A program made the position numbers and the translations under genes. The notes beneath the pieces are model-generated. The model did no database searches and was not told the DNA's origin. It was given only the letters and a program-made list of their open reading frames with translations. Positions 1 through 7,941 of a stretch of DNA of 48,738 bases are shown here, piece after piece; positions within the stretch are counted from its first letter, which is position 1; each line of letters opens with the position of its first letter. Source of the stretch: Bacteriovoracaceae bacterium (GTDB lineage Bacteria > Bdellovibrionota > Bacteriovoracia > Bacteriovoracales > Bacteriovoracaceae); contig CANCFT010000027.1 in assembly GCA_947377285.1 (NCBI GenBank), positions 1 to 48,738 of the forward strand, given 5' to 3'.

Positions 1-1
1 T

Positions 2-640
2 TTTATTTTTTTTCTTGTTCTCAATATTTTATTTAGCGCAAATCTTTCAAGAAGTTTTTTTACCATAGCAGCACTTTTCCAAAATTTATTCCTCATTTTT
101 TACTTATTTAAAATACCTCTTGAAGAAAAATTTATGAAAAAAAGTTCTGAGAAAAATCCAGCACTTTTAAGTATGATTGTTATTTTGCCTTTAATGTCTT
201 TTGGTATTTATTTTTCTAATTCCCATTGGAGAGAAGTCTTGGGGTTAATATTGCTAGTCACATTTGGTATGGATACGGGAGCTTGGTTTTTTGGGAAAAA
301 ATTTGGCAAAATGAAACTAATGCCGAAAATTAGTCCTAAAAAAACGGTTGAGGGTTTTGTTGGGGGAATATTCACTTCGGCAATTGTGGGTTCATTTTTC
401 TGGTACTATATTTTTAAGGATTACCAATGGTATTACTCGGTTATATTTGCTGCTTGCGGTGCAATCTCCCAAGTAGGCGATTTAGTTCAATCTAAGATTA
501 AACGAGAATTTGAAATTAAGGATAGCTCGAATCTCATACCGGGACACGGTGGTATCTATGACCGCGTCGATAGCCTCATCTTTCTATCGCCTTTTTTCGT
601 GATTGTTGTAAAATATATTGGACGTCACCTTCCTCTCTAA
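2..640 (+). CDS. cdsA: Phosphatidate cytidylyltransferase (CDP-diglyceride synthase), 5' end outside window
   Basis: Makes CDP-diacylglycerol from phosphatidate and CTP in the inner membrane, the precursor used by PssA encoded downstream. The frame is open to the first base of the window, so the true start lies upstream and the Met at 134 is internal. The visible part has several hydrophobic segments and, near the C-terminus, the full CdsA family signature: SKIKRE, then KD, then PGHGGIYDRVD, with the conserved metal and substrate acidic residues present. The gene is followed after 22 bp by rseP, the order commonly seen as cdsA-rseP in proteobacteria. Identification is certain; only the N-terminal part is missing. 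Confidence 0.95.
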   Translation, partial: FIFFLVLNILFSANLSRSFFTIAALFQNLFLIFYLFKIPLEEKFMKKSSEKNPALLSMIVILPLMSFGIYFSNSHWREVLGLILLVTFGMDTGAWFFGKKFGKMKLMPKISPKKTVEGFVGGIFTSAIVGSFFWYYIFKDYQWYYSVIFAACGAISQVGDLVQSKIKREFEIKDSSNLIPGHGGIYDRVDSLIFLSPFFVIVVKYIGRHLPL

Positions 641-662
641 ATCGAACGCACGCGAGGCTCTC

Positions 663-2237
663 ATGTTATTAGAAAAAATTGCAATTTTTATATTATTTTT
701 AGGACCACTAGTGTTTTTTCACGAGCTGGGACATTTTTTATTTGCTCGTTTATTTGGTGTCAGGGTCGAGGTCTTTTCAATCGGATTCGGACCAAAACTT
801 TTTAAAAAGAAAATGGGCGATACCGAATATGCAGTTTCTATCATACCCCTTGGTGGATATGTAAAAATGTACGGTGATGATCCATTTAACAAAGATGAAA
901 TTCCTGAGTCTGAAAGAAAGTATAGTTTTACTCACCAAGGTAAACTTGCCCGTTTTTGGATTGTGATGGGGGGTCCTCTTGCGAATTTTATTTTAGCATT
1001 TTTTATCTTTTTCTCATTACTTATTTCAGGAGAAAGAATTCCAGAAATTAAACTGGGTGCTATTCCACAAGATTCTTCAATATATAAATCTGGATTACGT
1101 ACTGGAGATATACTTTTAAAAATTAATGATACTGAAGTTTATAATCCAACAGATTTAATGGTAGAGGGGAAGAGCGAAGTAAAAAGTATTACCGTTAAGA
1201 GAAACGAGCAAGTCGTAGTTTTACCAGTGGAGTATCGTGGGGATAAATTTTTTGAAGATATTATGAAATATCCTCCCTTTTTGAGGAAACCATTTTTAAT
1301 TGATTCAAAAAATAATCGATATGTATTAAGTTTCGAAAAAGGCAAAATCAACTTAAAAGACTCTATTGAAGAAATGAGTTTAAAAATTAGTACTAAATCA
1401 GCTTATCTTTATAAAATATTACCTGGGCAAGATATTTCAAACGAAAGTCTTTTGGTAGATATGAAATCTGAGAGTGAATTCGCAATAGAGTTTACTGATT
1501 TAAAGTCAATGTTATCTAATATTGACTCTAAAGGTTTTAAAACAATTGATCTAATGGTTCGTAGTGTAAACATGGGTTCTCCAGCAGACAAAATAGGAAT
1601 TCGCGAAAATGACGTTTTCTTAAGTCTAGAAGGTGAAAAAGTTTATAGCTTTGAAGATTTAAGATCTAGACTGCAGAATATTGAAAAAAAAGAAATTGAA
1701 GTAGAAGTCTGGAGCAATGGTAAAACACGTATACTAACAGTTGCACCAGAAGTTAGTCAGCAAGAAGGTAAAACGGTAAGACTTCTTGGTGTTTATAGTT
1801 ATATTGAAATTCAGAAAATTAATTTTGTTCATACTAAATCAAAAGGATTAATTGGATCAACAAAGTATTCAATTATTCGTACTTGGGATTCTGTAAAGAA
1901 AACGATTGATGGGTTTGTGAAACTATTAACAAATCAAATTTCACTTAAAACAATTGGCGGGCCACTTGCCATTGGAAAAGTTGCTCATGATTCATTTAAT
2001 ACTTCGTTATCTTATTTCTTCCAATTAATGGCACTCATTTCTGTTAATTTAGGAGTTATCAACTTGTTTCCAATTCCAGTTTTAGATGGTGGTCACATTT
2101 TATTCATTGCTCTAGAGTTATTAAATGGAGGACCTCTTTCCCGACGTAAAATGGAGATTGCTCAACAGGTTGGATTGTCTATTCTACTGATGTTAATGGT
2201 TGGGGCAATATTTAATGACGTAAGCAGGTTTTTTTAA
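663..2237 (+). CDS. rseP: RseP-type site-2 intramembrane zinc metalloprotease
   Basis: Membrane protease of the S2P/RseP family, which cleaves transmembrane anti-sigma factors or remnant signal peptides. The zinc motif HELGH is at residues 20-24 in the first membrane segment, a GGPLAN motif follows near residue 105, and NLFPIPVLDGGH near the C-terminus supplies the third zinc ligand. PDZ-like sequence lies between (SGLRTGD and SPADKIGIREND). ATG 663 is preferred over the in-frame TTG at 618 because a GAGG ribosome site sits 5 nt upstream and the protein then starts just before the first membrane helix. At 524 residues it is longer than the usual ~450; the extra length is an insert between the two PDZ-like parts. 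It shares one base with the next start (TAATG). Confidence 0.93.
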   Translation: MLLEKIAIFILFLGPLVFFHELGHFLFARLFGVRVEVFSIGFGPKLFKKKMGDTEYAVSIIPLGGYVKMYGDDPFNKDEIPESERKYSFTHQGKLARFWIVMGGPLANFILAFFIFFSLLISGERIPEIKLGAIPQDSSIYKSGLRTGDILLKINDTEVYNPTDLMVEGKSEVKSITVKRNEQVVVLPVEYRGDKFFEDIMKYPPFLRKPFLIDSKNNRYVLSFEKGKINLKDSIEEMSLKISTKSAYLYKILPGQDISNESLLVDMKSESEFAIEFTDLKSMLSNIDSKGFKTIDLMVRSVNMGSPADKIGIRENDVFLSLEGEKVYSFEDLRSRLQNIEKKEIEVEVWSNGKTRILTVAPEVSQQEGKTVRLLGVYSYIEIQKINFVHTKSKGLIGSTKYSIIRTWDSVKKTIDGFVKLLTNQISLKTIGGPLAIGKVAHDSFNTSLSYFFQLMALISVNLGVINLFPIPVLDGGHILFIALELLNGGPLSRRKMEIAQQVGLSILLMLMVGAIFNDVSRFF

Positions 2238-2821
2238 TGTATTCGTTGTTTTTAGATAGTGTTTCTGGACTCGTAATAGGGCTACTTGATTCTGAATTTA
2301 ATTGGGTTGAGTACCAGAGTTATGATGAAAAAAAGCCTTCTGAAATTATCCATTTTGAAATTTTTAATTTATTAAAAAAACATAATTTAAAAATTTCAGA
2401 AATACGTTCATTTGTCACAAGTGGGCCGGGATCATATACAGGAATGAGGTTAAGTGAAGGGGTGGCCCAGGTTTTTGAACTTAATAAAATGCCTGTTTTT
2501 TCTTTTTGTCATTTTGAAGTTCCAGCATTTTGTGGAATTAAAAATGGATTTTGGGCGACAAATGCTTTTAAGGGGCAAGTTTTCATTTATCAATGGGACA
2601 ATGACAAAACCGAGAAGCATTTAGTAAACAAAGATGAGTTTACTATTTCGGATAAAAAAATTGGATTCTCCCTTGATTTGAATGATCCCCAGTTTGATGG
2701 CTTAGCATCTACAAAAGAACTTATAAAAAATAAACCCCAAGAGATATTTCCCAAAGTAATTGAGCAAAAATTAAGATCACCACCATTTTATTTCAGGTCT
2801 CTAGATGAGGAATTTAGATAA
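2237..2821 (+). CDS. tsaB: tRNA threonylcarbamoyladenosine biosynthesis protein TsaB (YeaZ)
   Basis: Non-catalytic ASKHA-fold partner of TsaD in forming t6A37 in tRNAs that read ANN codons. The N-terminus (YSLFLDSVSGLVIGL) matches the family phosphate-1 strand, and the diagnostic TSGPGSYTGMRLSEG segment lies near residue 65. The C-terminal half is short and diverged; at 194 residues it is slightly smaller than E. coli TsaB (231). The start ATG overlaps the rseP stop by one base, so translational coupling is likely. Placement in a phospholipid operon is a genomic convenience and does not bear on function. TsaD and TsaE are not in this window. Confidence 0.85.
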   Translation: MYSLFLDSVSGLVIGLLDSEFNWVEYQSYDEKKPSEIIHFEIFNLLKKHNLKISEIRSFVTSGPGSYTGMRLSEGVAQVFELNKMPVFSFCHFEVPAFCGIKNGFWATNAFKGQVFIYQWDNDKTEKHLVNKDEFTISDKKIGFSLDLNDPQFDGLASTKELIKNKPQEIFPKVIEQKLRSPPFYFRSLDEEFR

Positions 2822-2823
2822 CT

Positions 2824-3483
2824 ATGTTGAAATCGTATTTACCTGCAAGATTTAATACGTTTGCCACCATTTTAATTTTATTACTTTGGATTTTAGGGCT
2901 CTATAAAACCTTAACGATTTTGGCCGTTTTTTATATTTGTTTATATATAGTTTTAAGAAAAAGTAGAAATGATTTTCGAGATGATCCAGTTAGTACAAAG
3001 GGCGTTATCTTTTCTCCTGCTAATGGAAAAATAATACATATTGAACACAATGTTTCACATGGCTTTTACGGCGAGCAGTTAATAGAAATCCAAATTATGA
3101 TTCCTTGGTGGAAAGAAATGGGGATTTATCTTCCATTATCTTGCGAAATTAAAAACTTAATCCGTATAAAGGGTCATTCATTTTTTAGGTATTTAAAAGT
3201 TGCTGAAGTTCTTGGAAGCAATGAAGGAAAAGGAATTGGTCTGGCCCTAGATAATAGGGGAGAGACAATTGGACTCACCTTTTTTAAATGTAAGCTCGGA
3301 TTTTGGCCTGAATTAATGATTATGCCAGGAGACCGTGGTGGAAGAAGAGTGAATATTGGTTACTTTCCTTTTGGGGGAACCGTGGTGCTTTATTTACCAA
3401 AAAAGTATGAGATACTAGTCACTACAAACGATGAAGTGAATGCTGGTGAAACTATTTTCGCAGTCCTTCCTGAAAATACATAA
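2824..3483 (+). CDS. Phosphatidylserine decarboxylase-like protein lacking the catalytic triad
   Basis: The 219-residue protein has the layout of the short (PSD-A) phosphatidylserine decarboxylases: two N-terminal membrane segments (about residues 12-45), RNDFRDDP, a PADGK-like segment, and a C-terminal FGS-like segment followed by YLPKKYEILVTTNDEVNAGE. The three residues that make Psd self-process and work are replaced. Asp of PADG is Asn67 (SPANGK), the His of the CHVNRAP region aligns with Met99, and the Ser that becomes the pyruvoyl group is Gly185 (FGGT). The His assignment rests on an ungapped alignment from memory with the rhizobial enzyme. The frame is intact with no stop, and pssA follows after 10 bp. 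What is seen is a full-length homologue; that it is an inactive pseudoenzyme with a structural or lipid-binding role is inference. Confidence 0.8.
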   Translation: MLKSYLPARFNTFATILILLLWILGLYKTLTILAVFYICLYIVLRKSRNDFRDDPVSTKGVIFSPANGKIIHIEHNVSHGFYGEQLIEIQIMIPWWKEMGIYLPLSCEIKNLIRIKGHSFFRYLKVAEVLGSNEGKGIGLALDNRGETIGLTFFKCKLGFWPELMIMPGDRGGRRVNIGYFPFGGTVVLYLPKKYEILVTTNDEVNAGETIFAVLPENT

Positions 3484-3493
3484 TAGGTACTAA

Positions 3494-4270
3494 ATGTTAA
3501 ATACTCCAAGACGATTAGCTTTTTTTCTCCCAAATACTTTCACAGCTCTCAATATGGCCTGTGGATTTTTTTCTGTTATTTTGGGCTGGAAAGGTGAATT
3601 TTATCCAGCTTCTATGCTACTTTTACTCGGAGCGATCTTTGATTCAGTCGATGGTAGAGTTGCAAGAATGACACATACTCAATCTGCATTTGGTGAGCAA
3701 TTTGATTCCATTTCTGATGTTGTAACATTTGGAGTAGCACCGGCTTTTTTAGTTTATAATAAATTCTTTTTTGATCTGGGAAGAATCGGACTTATAACAT
3801 CTTTTATTTTTTTACTTTGTGGCGCTCTTAGATTGGCACGTTTTAATGCCAATATAGACAAAGTCAGTTCAGATTATTTTCAAGGATTGCCGATACCAAG
3901 TGGAGCACTTGCACTTGTTGGATTAACTTTATTTTCTTTAGAATACCCTGAAATAATGGAGATAACTCCATTTGTATTTATCGCATATGTTCTCTTTTTT
4001 GCATTTTTGATGATTTCCAATATTCCCTTTAACTCTTTTAAAAAATCACAATGGGTTAAGTCTCATAAAAAAAGAGTTCTTTTTATTATTTTCTTAGTGA
4101 TGATTTTAACTTTTGTAAAAGAGCAGATAATGATTGGCTTAATTATTAATACTTATGTGTTTGCTTCATTACTTTATTATTTTAAAAATAGAGATGTTTT
4201 GGAAGGTATGTTTCATTGGAAAAGTGAAGATGATGAAGACTCTGGAGAAATGCAGAATGATCACGTTTAA
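3494..4270 (+). CDS. pssA: CDP-diacylglycerol--serine O-phosphatidyltransferase
   Basis: Forms phosphatidylserine from CDP-diacylglycerol and serine in the inner membrane. The CDP-alcohol phosphotransferase motif DGxxAR-x8-Gx3Dx3D is complete: DGRVAR, then GEQFDSISD near residue 70. About six to eight hydrophobic segments and length 258 match the type II (Bacillus-like) PssA family. The first residues (LPNTFTALNMACGF) are typical of the family N-terminus. It sits directly after a psd-like gene whose active site is lost, so where phosphatidylserine goes in this cell is an open question. Its 3' end overlaps the following start by 14 bp. Confidence 0.93.
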   Translation: MLNTPRRLAFFLPNTFTALNMACGFFSVILGWKGEFYPASMLLLLGAIFDSVDGRVARMTHTQSAFGEQFDSISDVVTFGVAPAFLVYNKFFFDLGRIGLITSFIFLLCGALRLARFNANIDKVSSDYFQGLPIPSGALALVGLTLFSLEYPEIMEITPFVFIAYVLFFAFLMISNIPFNSFKKSQWVKSHKKRVLFIIFLVMILTFVKEQIMIGLIINTYVFASLLYYFKNRDVLEGMFHWKSEDDEDSGEMQNDHV

Positions 4271-5246
4271 GAGATTTTTTTCAATCTTATTGCTGGTATC
4301 TATAACTGTTTTTTACAGTGTACAAGTTTTTGCAGAGGACCTAGATCAAATATTATCCGGTGATGAGGTAGAAGATTCGCTAGGTGCTATTAAGACTGGA
4401 GAGTCGAGTCCTTACGTCATTGAAAACCCCGAAAAGGAAATTGAAAATACTATAATTTCTAAGGACGCTCAAACGGCGATTATTTTCAATGAAAATCATG
4501 AAGAAATTTCTGATAAAGTTGATGTGAAAGCTAAATTTAAAGATATTGGATACACAACGCCTGGAACTTTTGAACATAATGAAAATTATATTGAGACAGA
4601 TAAATCGGCTGTCGTTAAAGACTTAAGAAATCATACACAATCAAGCCTTACTATTACGTTCATTAAAAATGGATTTAATTATGCCTCTGAAAATGACATC
4701 ATAAACAGAACGATTTCAGATGGCCCTAAGCATGTTAAAGGCGGAGCACTCTATCTCCACAGTGATCAGTATTTTTTTAAAAGTGCCGTATTAAATGTTT
4801 ATTTAAATATTGGTGGTGGGGTCGGTTATAATAGTGGCCATGGACTATTTGTAACTGGTGATAGAAGTGAAACTACTTTTAGACTTTGGGAAATTCCATT
4901 AGATTTAGGTCTTGGTGTAGAAATACCAATTTATCATTGGTTTAAAATTGCTGGAGCAGCTGGACCAAGTGTTGAGGCGCTTTATCAGAATAGAAATGAT
5001 TTTCAATCTGGTGAAAAGGGAAGAAATAAAACCCAAGTAAGTTATGGTCAATACGCTGATTTACAATTTAAAATAAACCTTACGGGTTTTAATTCGAATT
5101 ATGCATATGATCTTTTTGCTGAAAGCAAAATTACTAATTTATCAATGAACTTAGAAGCTCGTTATCAAAATTATCAAAATTTCCAAGACCAGATAAAAAT
5201 TTCTGGAACATCTTTTGGAATTGGTTTTACCTTTGAATATTTATAA
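4257..5246 (+). CDS. Predicted outer-membrane beta-barrel protein, family not recognised
   Basis: A 329-residue exported protein. ATG 4257 is chosen over in-frame starts further upstream because a GGAG lies 9 nt before it and it begins a clean signal peptide (MITFKRFFSILLLVSITVFYS..VFA). Residues about 25-110 are polar and probably unstructured or periplasmic. The rest alternates polar and aromatic residues in strand-like stretches rich in Gly and Tyr (NVYLNIGGGVGYNSG, WFKIAGAAGPSVEALYQN) and ends with SFGIGFTFEYL, as in outer-membrane barrels. It overlaps pssA by 14 bp and truA by about 14 bp, so it belongs to the operon. No specific function can be assigned. Confidence 0.7.
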   Translation: MITFKRFFSILLLVSITVFYSVQVFAEDLDQILSGDEVEDSLGAIKTGESSPYVIENPEKEIENTIISKDAQTAIIFNENHEEISDKVDVKAKFKDIGYTTPGTFEHNENYIETDKSAVVKDLRNHTQSSLTITFIKNGFNYASENDIINRTISDGPKHVKGGALYLHSDQYFFKSAVLNVYLNIGGGVGYNSGHGLFVTGDRSETTFRLWEIPLDLGLGVEIPIYHWFKIAGAAGPSVEALYQNRNDFQSGEKGRNKTQVSYGQYADLQFKINLTGFNSNYAYDLFAESKITNLSMNLEARYQNYQNFQDQIKISGTSFGIGFTFEYL

Positions 5247-6012
5247 ACTCACTGTTTCTTATAAAGGCACGGGCTATTTGGGTTTTCAAATTCAAGCAAC
5301 TGGCTTAACAATTCAAGGTGAACTCAATAAAGCACTTAAAATTCTTTCAAAATCAGAAGAAATTAAATCAATTGGATCGGGAAGGACAGACTCCGGTGTC
5401 CATGCCTTTGCTCAAATAGTCCGAATAGAAATTCCAGTAGACATTCCCGAAGAGAGTCTCCTTCGCGCAGTAAATTCTCATTTGCCTACGGATATCAGAG
5501 TTACAAATGCAAGTCGATGCACACTAGAATTTCATCCAATTTTTAGTGCTAAATCTAAAGAATATAATTACGTGTTTTCAAACAATCAGAGTTTTTCGCC
5601 ATTTGGAAATGACTTAATGACTAGTTTTCCTTTTGAACTAGATTTCGATCTTATGCGTGAGGGGTGTAAAGTTTTTTGCGGTGAGCATGATTTTTTTAAT
5701 TATCAGTGCACTGGGACAGAGGTAGGGACGACCGTTCGCCAAATTTTGTCATGTGATTTACTTTACTTTAACTCCACCGGTCATTGGGAAAATATAACTA
5801 ATGAATACTATGTATTTAAAGTTATTGGCACTGGTTTTTTAAAACAAATGGTGCGCCTCATGATGGGAGCTTTGTGGAATTTAGGACGCGGAAAAATAAC
5901 ACTTTTAGAATTAAAAGAATCCTTACAAGCACCGGCAGGAAATATCAGAGGTAGGCGTCTTGGGGCAACGGCTCCACCCCAAGGGCTATATCTCAAAGAA
6001 GTACATTACTAA
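5233..6012 (+). CDS. truA: tRNA pseudouridine(38-40) synthase
   Basis: Converts uridines 38, 39 and 40 of the tRNA anticodon stem to pseudouridine. The catalytic Asp lies in GSGRTDSGVHAFAQ (Asp53 with this start). The C-terminal FLKQMVRLMMGALWNLGRGK segment is also typical. The start is uncertain: no ATG fits, and the TTG at 5233 gives MNIYKLTVSYKGTGYLGFQ, which matches the family N-terminus; TTG at 5221 or 5215 would add four or six residues. The start lies inside the last codons of the preceding gene. Length of about 259 residues agrees with TruA. Confidence 0.92.
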   Translation: MNIYKLTVSYKGTGYLGFQIQATGLTIQGELNKALKILSKSEEIKSIGSGRTDSGVHAFAQIVRIEIPVDIPEESLLRAVNSHLPTDIRVTNASRCTLEFHPIFSAKSKEYNYVFSNNQSFSPFGNDLMTSFPFELDFDLMREGCKVFCGEHDFFNYQCTGTEVGTTVRQILSCDLLYFNSTGHWENITNEYYVFKVIGTGFLKQMVRLMMGALWNLGRGKITLLELKESLQAPAGNIRGRRLGATAPPQGLYLKEVHY

Positions 6013-6033
6013 AGCATAAACTAGCTCTTTTCA

Positions 6034-6062
6034 TTGACAATTCTGGCCCTGTTTAATACTTT
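6034..6062 (+). promoter_or_regulatory. Putative sigma-70-type promoter for tig
   Basis: A perfect -35 hexamer TTGACA (6034-6039) is followed after 17 bp by TACTTT (6057-6062), which keeps the T, A and final T of the -10 consensus. It lies in the 81-bp gap after truA; transcription would begin around 6069, leaving a leader of about 25 nt with AGAGGA before the ATG at 6094. TAATAC at 6054 is an alternative -10 with a short spacer. Confidence 0.55.
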
Positions 6063-6093
6063 GTGAGAACTATTTTTTCACAGAGGAATTCGT

Positions 6094-7377
6094 ATGTCTT
6101 ATACAGTAAAAAGCGTTAATGGATGCACTAAAAAAATTGAATTTAACTTTCAGACTTTAGACTTAACTAAAGAAATCAAAGCTGCAGTTGTAAAAAAACA
6201 AATCAGTACAAATATTAAAGGCTTCAGAAAAGGAAAAGCTCCCTTGGCCATGGTTGAACAAGTCTATGGGCCACAAATTGAATCAGATGCTTTAAACCAA
6301 TTCGTTCAAACTCAATTATTTGAAGCTGTAACAAAAGAAAAATTCAAGACTGTAGGTCAACCTGCATTTGAAAATGTAAAATATGAAACTGGTAAGAGCG
6401 TAAGCTTTGAAGCTGTTGTCGAAATATTTCCTGAAATTAAATTAGCGGATTTTTCAGGATTCTCATTTAAAAAAGAAAAAGCAGAAGTTACAAAAGATGA
6501 TTTAGATAAATTGACAAAAAATTACCTTGGGTCAAAAGCTGAAATGACTGAAGTTACAGATCCAAAAGTTGGATTAGCAACTGGTCTCTTCGCTGTTTTT
6601 AACTTTGAAGGAGTTAAAGAAAACGGAGAACGTCCAGAGAACATGAAAGGATCTGAATACCTACTCGAAATTGGTTCAGGTCAATTCATTCCAGGATTTG
6701 AAGATGGAATGATTGGATTGAAAAAAGCAGAAAAGAAAAATATCCTTTTAACTTTTCCAGCTGATTACCATGCTGTTGAATTACAAAATGGAAAAGTTAC
6801 TTTTGAAGTTGAACTTTTAGAAATAAAAGAAAAAAAGTTCCCAGAATTAAACGATGAAATGGCAGTAGAATTTGGATACGAGTCAGTTGCTAATTTTAAT
6901 GAAAAAAATAAAGCAAATTTACTTTCTCAAAAAGAAAGACAAGTAAGTGAAAAACTTCACCAAGATATTCTTGAAAAATTAGTTAAAGAAAATAAATTCG
7001 ATGTTCCAGCTACTCTTGTGCAAAACCAAGAAAAATATTTACAAGAAGATCTTGCAAAAAATTTAAAATCTCAAGGTTTTAACGAAGCAATGGTTGGTGA
7101 ATATTTCGAAAGATGGAAAGCAGACATCACTACTAAAGCTGATTTTCAAGTGAGATCTGGTTTAATCTTGGATCACTTAGCTCAACAATTTAATATTGAA
7201 ACTTCAGAAGCTGATTTCAATAAAAAAATTGAAGAAAGTGCTGCGACTGCAGGAATGGATGTTGAAACAGTAAAAAAATATTATTCAACAAACTCTCAAA
7301 TTAAAAACAATTTGATGTATGCCATTAGAGAAGAAAAAACTTTCGAAGAAATAAAAAAGAAAATTAAACTTTCATAA
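6094..7377 (+). CDS. tig: Trigger factor, ribosome-associated chaperone and peptidyl-prolyl isomerase
   Basis: Binds near the ribosome exit tunnel and shelters nascent chains. The ribosome-docking motif GFRKGKAP is at residues 43-50. A central FKBP-type domain (about 150-240; GSGQFIPGFEDGMIGLKKAEKK) and a long helical, Lys/Glu-rich C-terminal domain follow. Length of 427 residues is normal. It has its own promoter and an intrinsic terminator immediately downstream, so it is probably monocistronic. The usual proteobacterial partners clpP, clpX and lon do not follow it here. Confidence 0.97.
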   Translation: MSYTVKSVNGCTKKIEFNFQTLDLTKEIKAAVVKKQISTNIKGFRKGKAPLAMVEQVYGPQIESDALNQFVQTQLFEAVTKEKFKTVGQPAFENVKYETGKSVSFEAVVEIFPEIKLADFSGFSFKKEKAEVTKDDLDKLTKNYLGSKAEMTEVTDPKVGLATGLFAVFNFEGVKENGERPENMKGSEYLLEIGSGQFIPGFEDGMIGLKKAEKKNILLTFPADYHAVELQNGKVTFEVELLEIKEKKFPELNDEMAVEFGYESVANFNEKNKANLLSQKERQVSEKLHQDILEKLVKENKFDVPATLVQNQEKYLQEDLAKNLKSQGFNEAMVGEYFERWKADITTKADFQVRSGLILDHLAQQFNIETSEADFNKKIEESAATAGMDVETVKKYYSTNSQIKNNLMYAIREEKTFEEIKKKIKLS

Positions 7378-7382
7378 GTTCC

Positions 7383-7408
7383 AAAAGGCTCCTTCGGGAG
7401 CCTTTTTT
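7383..7408 (+). terminator. Rho-independent terminator after tig
   Basis: GGCTCC (7387-7392), TTCG loop, GGAGCC (7397-7402), then six T. Flanking AAAA before the stem can pair with the first T residues. A UUCG tetraloop closed by C-G is exceptionally stable. It starts 6 bp after the tig stop codon. Confidence 0.95.
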
Positions 7409-7421
7409 ATAGGTTGTACAA

Positions 7422-7892
7422 ATGAAATTCATTATAGTTATATCATTTATCATTTTAAGCTCATTCTCTAATGCAGATGAACTTACAAATAGCCTGGCAA
7501 ATACTTACGAGTCTGGATCAATTCCAAATTTTTTACCTCAAGTTGGAAAAGCCTTGGCCGGAAGATGTTATTTAACGACAGGCTCAAATAAGAAAATTGC
7601 ATCAGTACTGATGGTTAGTTTTGAAGAAGATGGTTATGACATTGCTCCCTTTGATCTTGATAAAACACGAGAAGATTTTTTTGATCAAATGAATTATGAA
7701 GAAGTCTTAAATAAATTTCCCATAATAAAAAAAATGTACTTAGAAGTTATCGAAACTGCCAACGGAGCTATTGTAGAAAATGAAGTTGGTGATGAGGCCT
7801 TTAAAGGGGAAATTAGAGAAACTGAAAAATACTTTGTCATGAGAGTCTTTAAGAACGAAAAAATAATTAAGTACTGTAATTATAAAAAATAA
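7422..7892 (+). CDS. Small exported protein of unknown function
   Basis: A 156-residue protein with a clear signal peptide (MKFIIVISFIILSSFSNA, cleavage probably before DELTNS). The mature part is mildly acidic and has two cysteines, one in the N-terminal third (GRCYL) and one four residues from the end (KYCNYKK), which could form a disulfide. No known domain is recognised. It stands alone between the tig terminator and a shared terminator with valS. The ribosome site is weak (AGGTTG). Confidence 0.65.
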   Translation: MKFIIVISFIILSSFSNADELTNSLANTYESGSIPNFLPQVGKALAGRCYLTTGSNKKIASVLMVSFEEDGYDIAPFDLDKTREDFFDQMNYEEVLNKFPIIKKMYLEVIETANGAIVENEVGDEAFKGEIRETEKYFVMRVFKNEKIIKYCNYKK

Positions 7893-7940
7893 AATGGGCC
7901 CAATTAAGGGGTACAGATCACAAATGGGCCCTTTTTATTT
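7892..7940. terminator. Bidirectional terminator between convergent genes
   Basis: Two copies of the self-complementary GGGCCC (7896-7901 and 7926-7931) pair with each other across a 24-nt loop. They are preceded by AAAA on one side and followed by TTTTT on the other, so both strands give a GC stem followed by U-rich RNA. The element lies between the stop of the exported-protein gene and the stop of valS. Confidence 0.8.
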
Positions 7941-7941
7941 T

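Noticed and set aside
4155..4256. N-terminal extension of the outer-membrane-type protein
   Set aside because: It would overlap pssA by over 100 bp and hide the signal peptide; GGAG supports ATG 4257.
7896..7931. Paired GGGCCC palindromes as a protein-binding or attachment site
   Set aside because: Flanking A and T runs and location between two converging stops fit a bidirectional terminator better.
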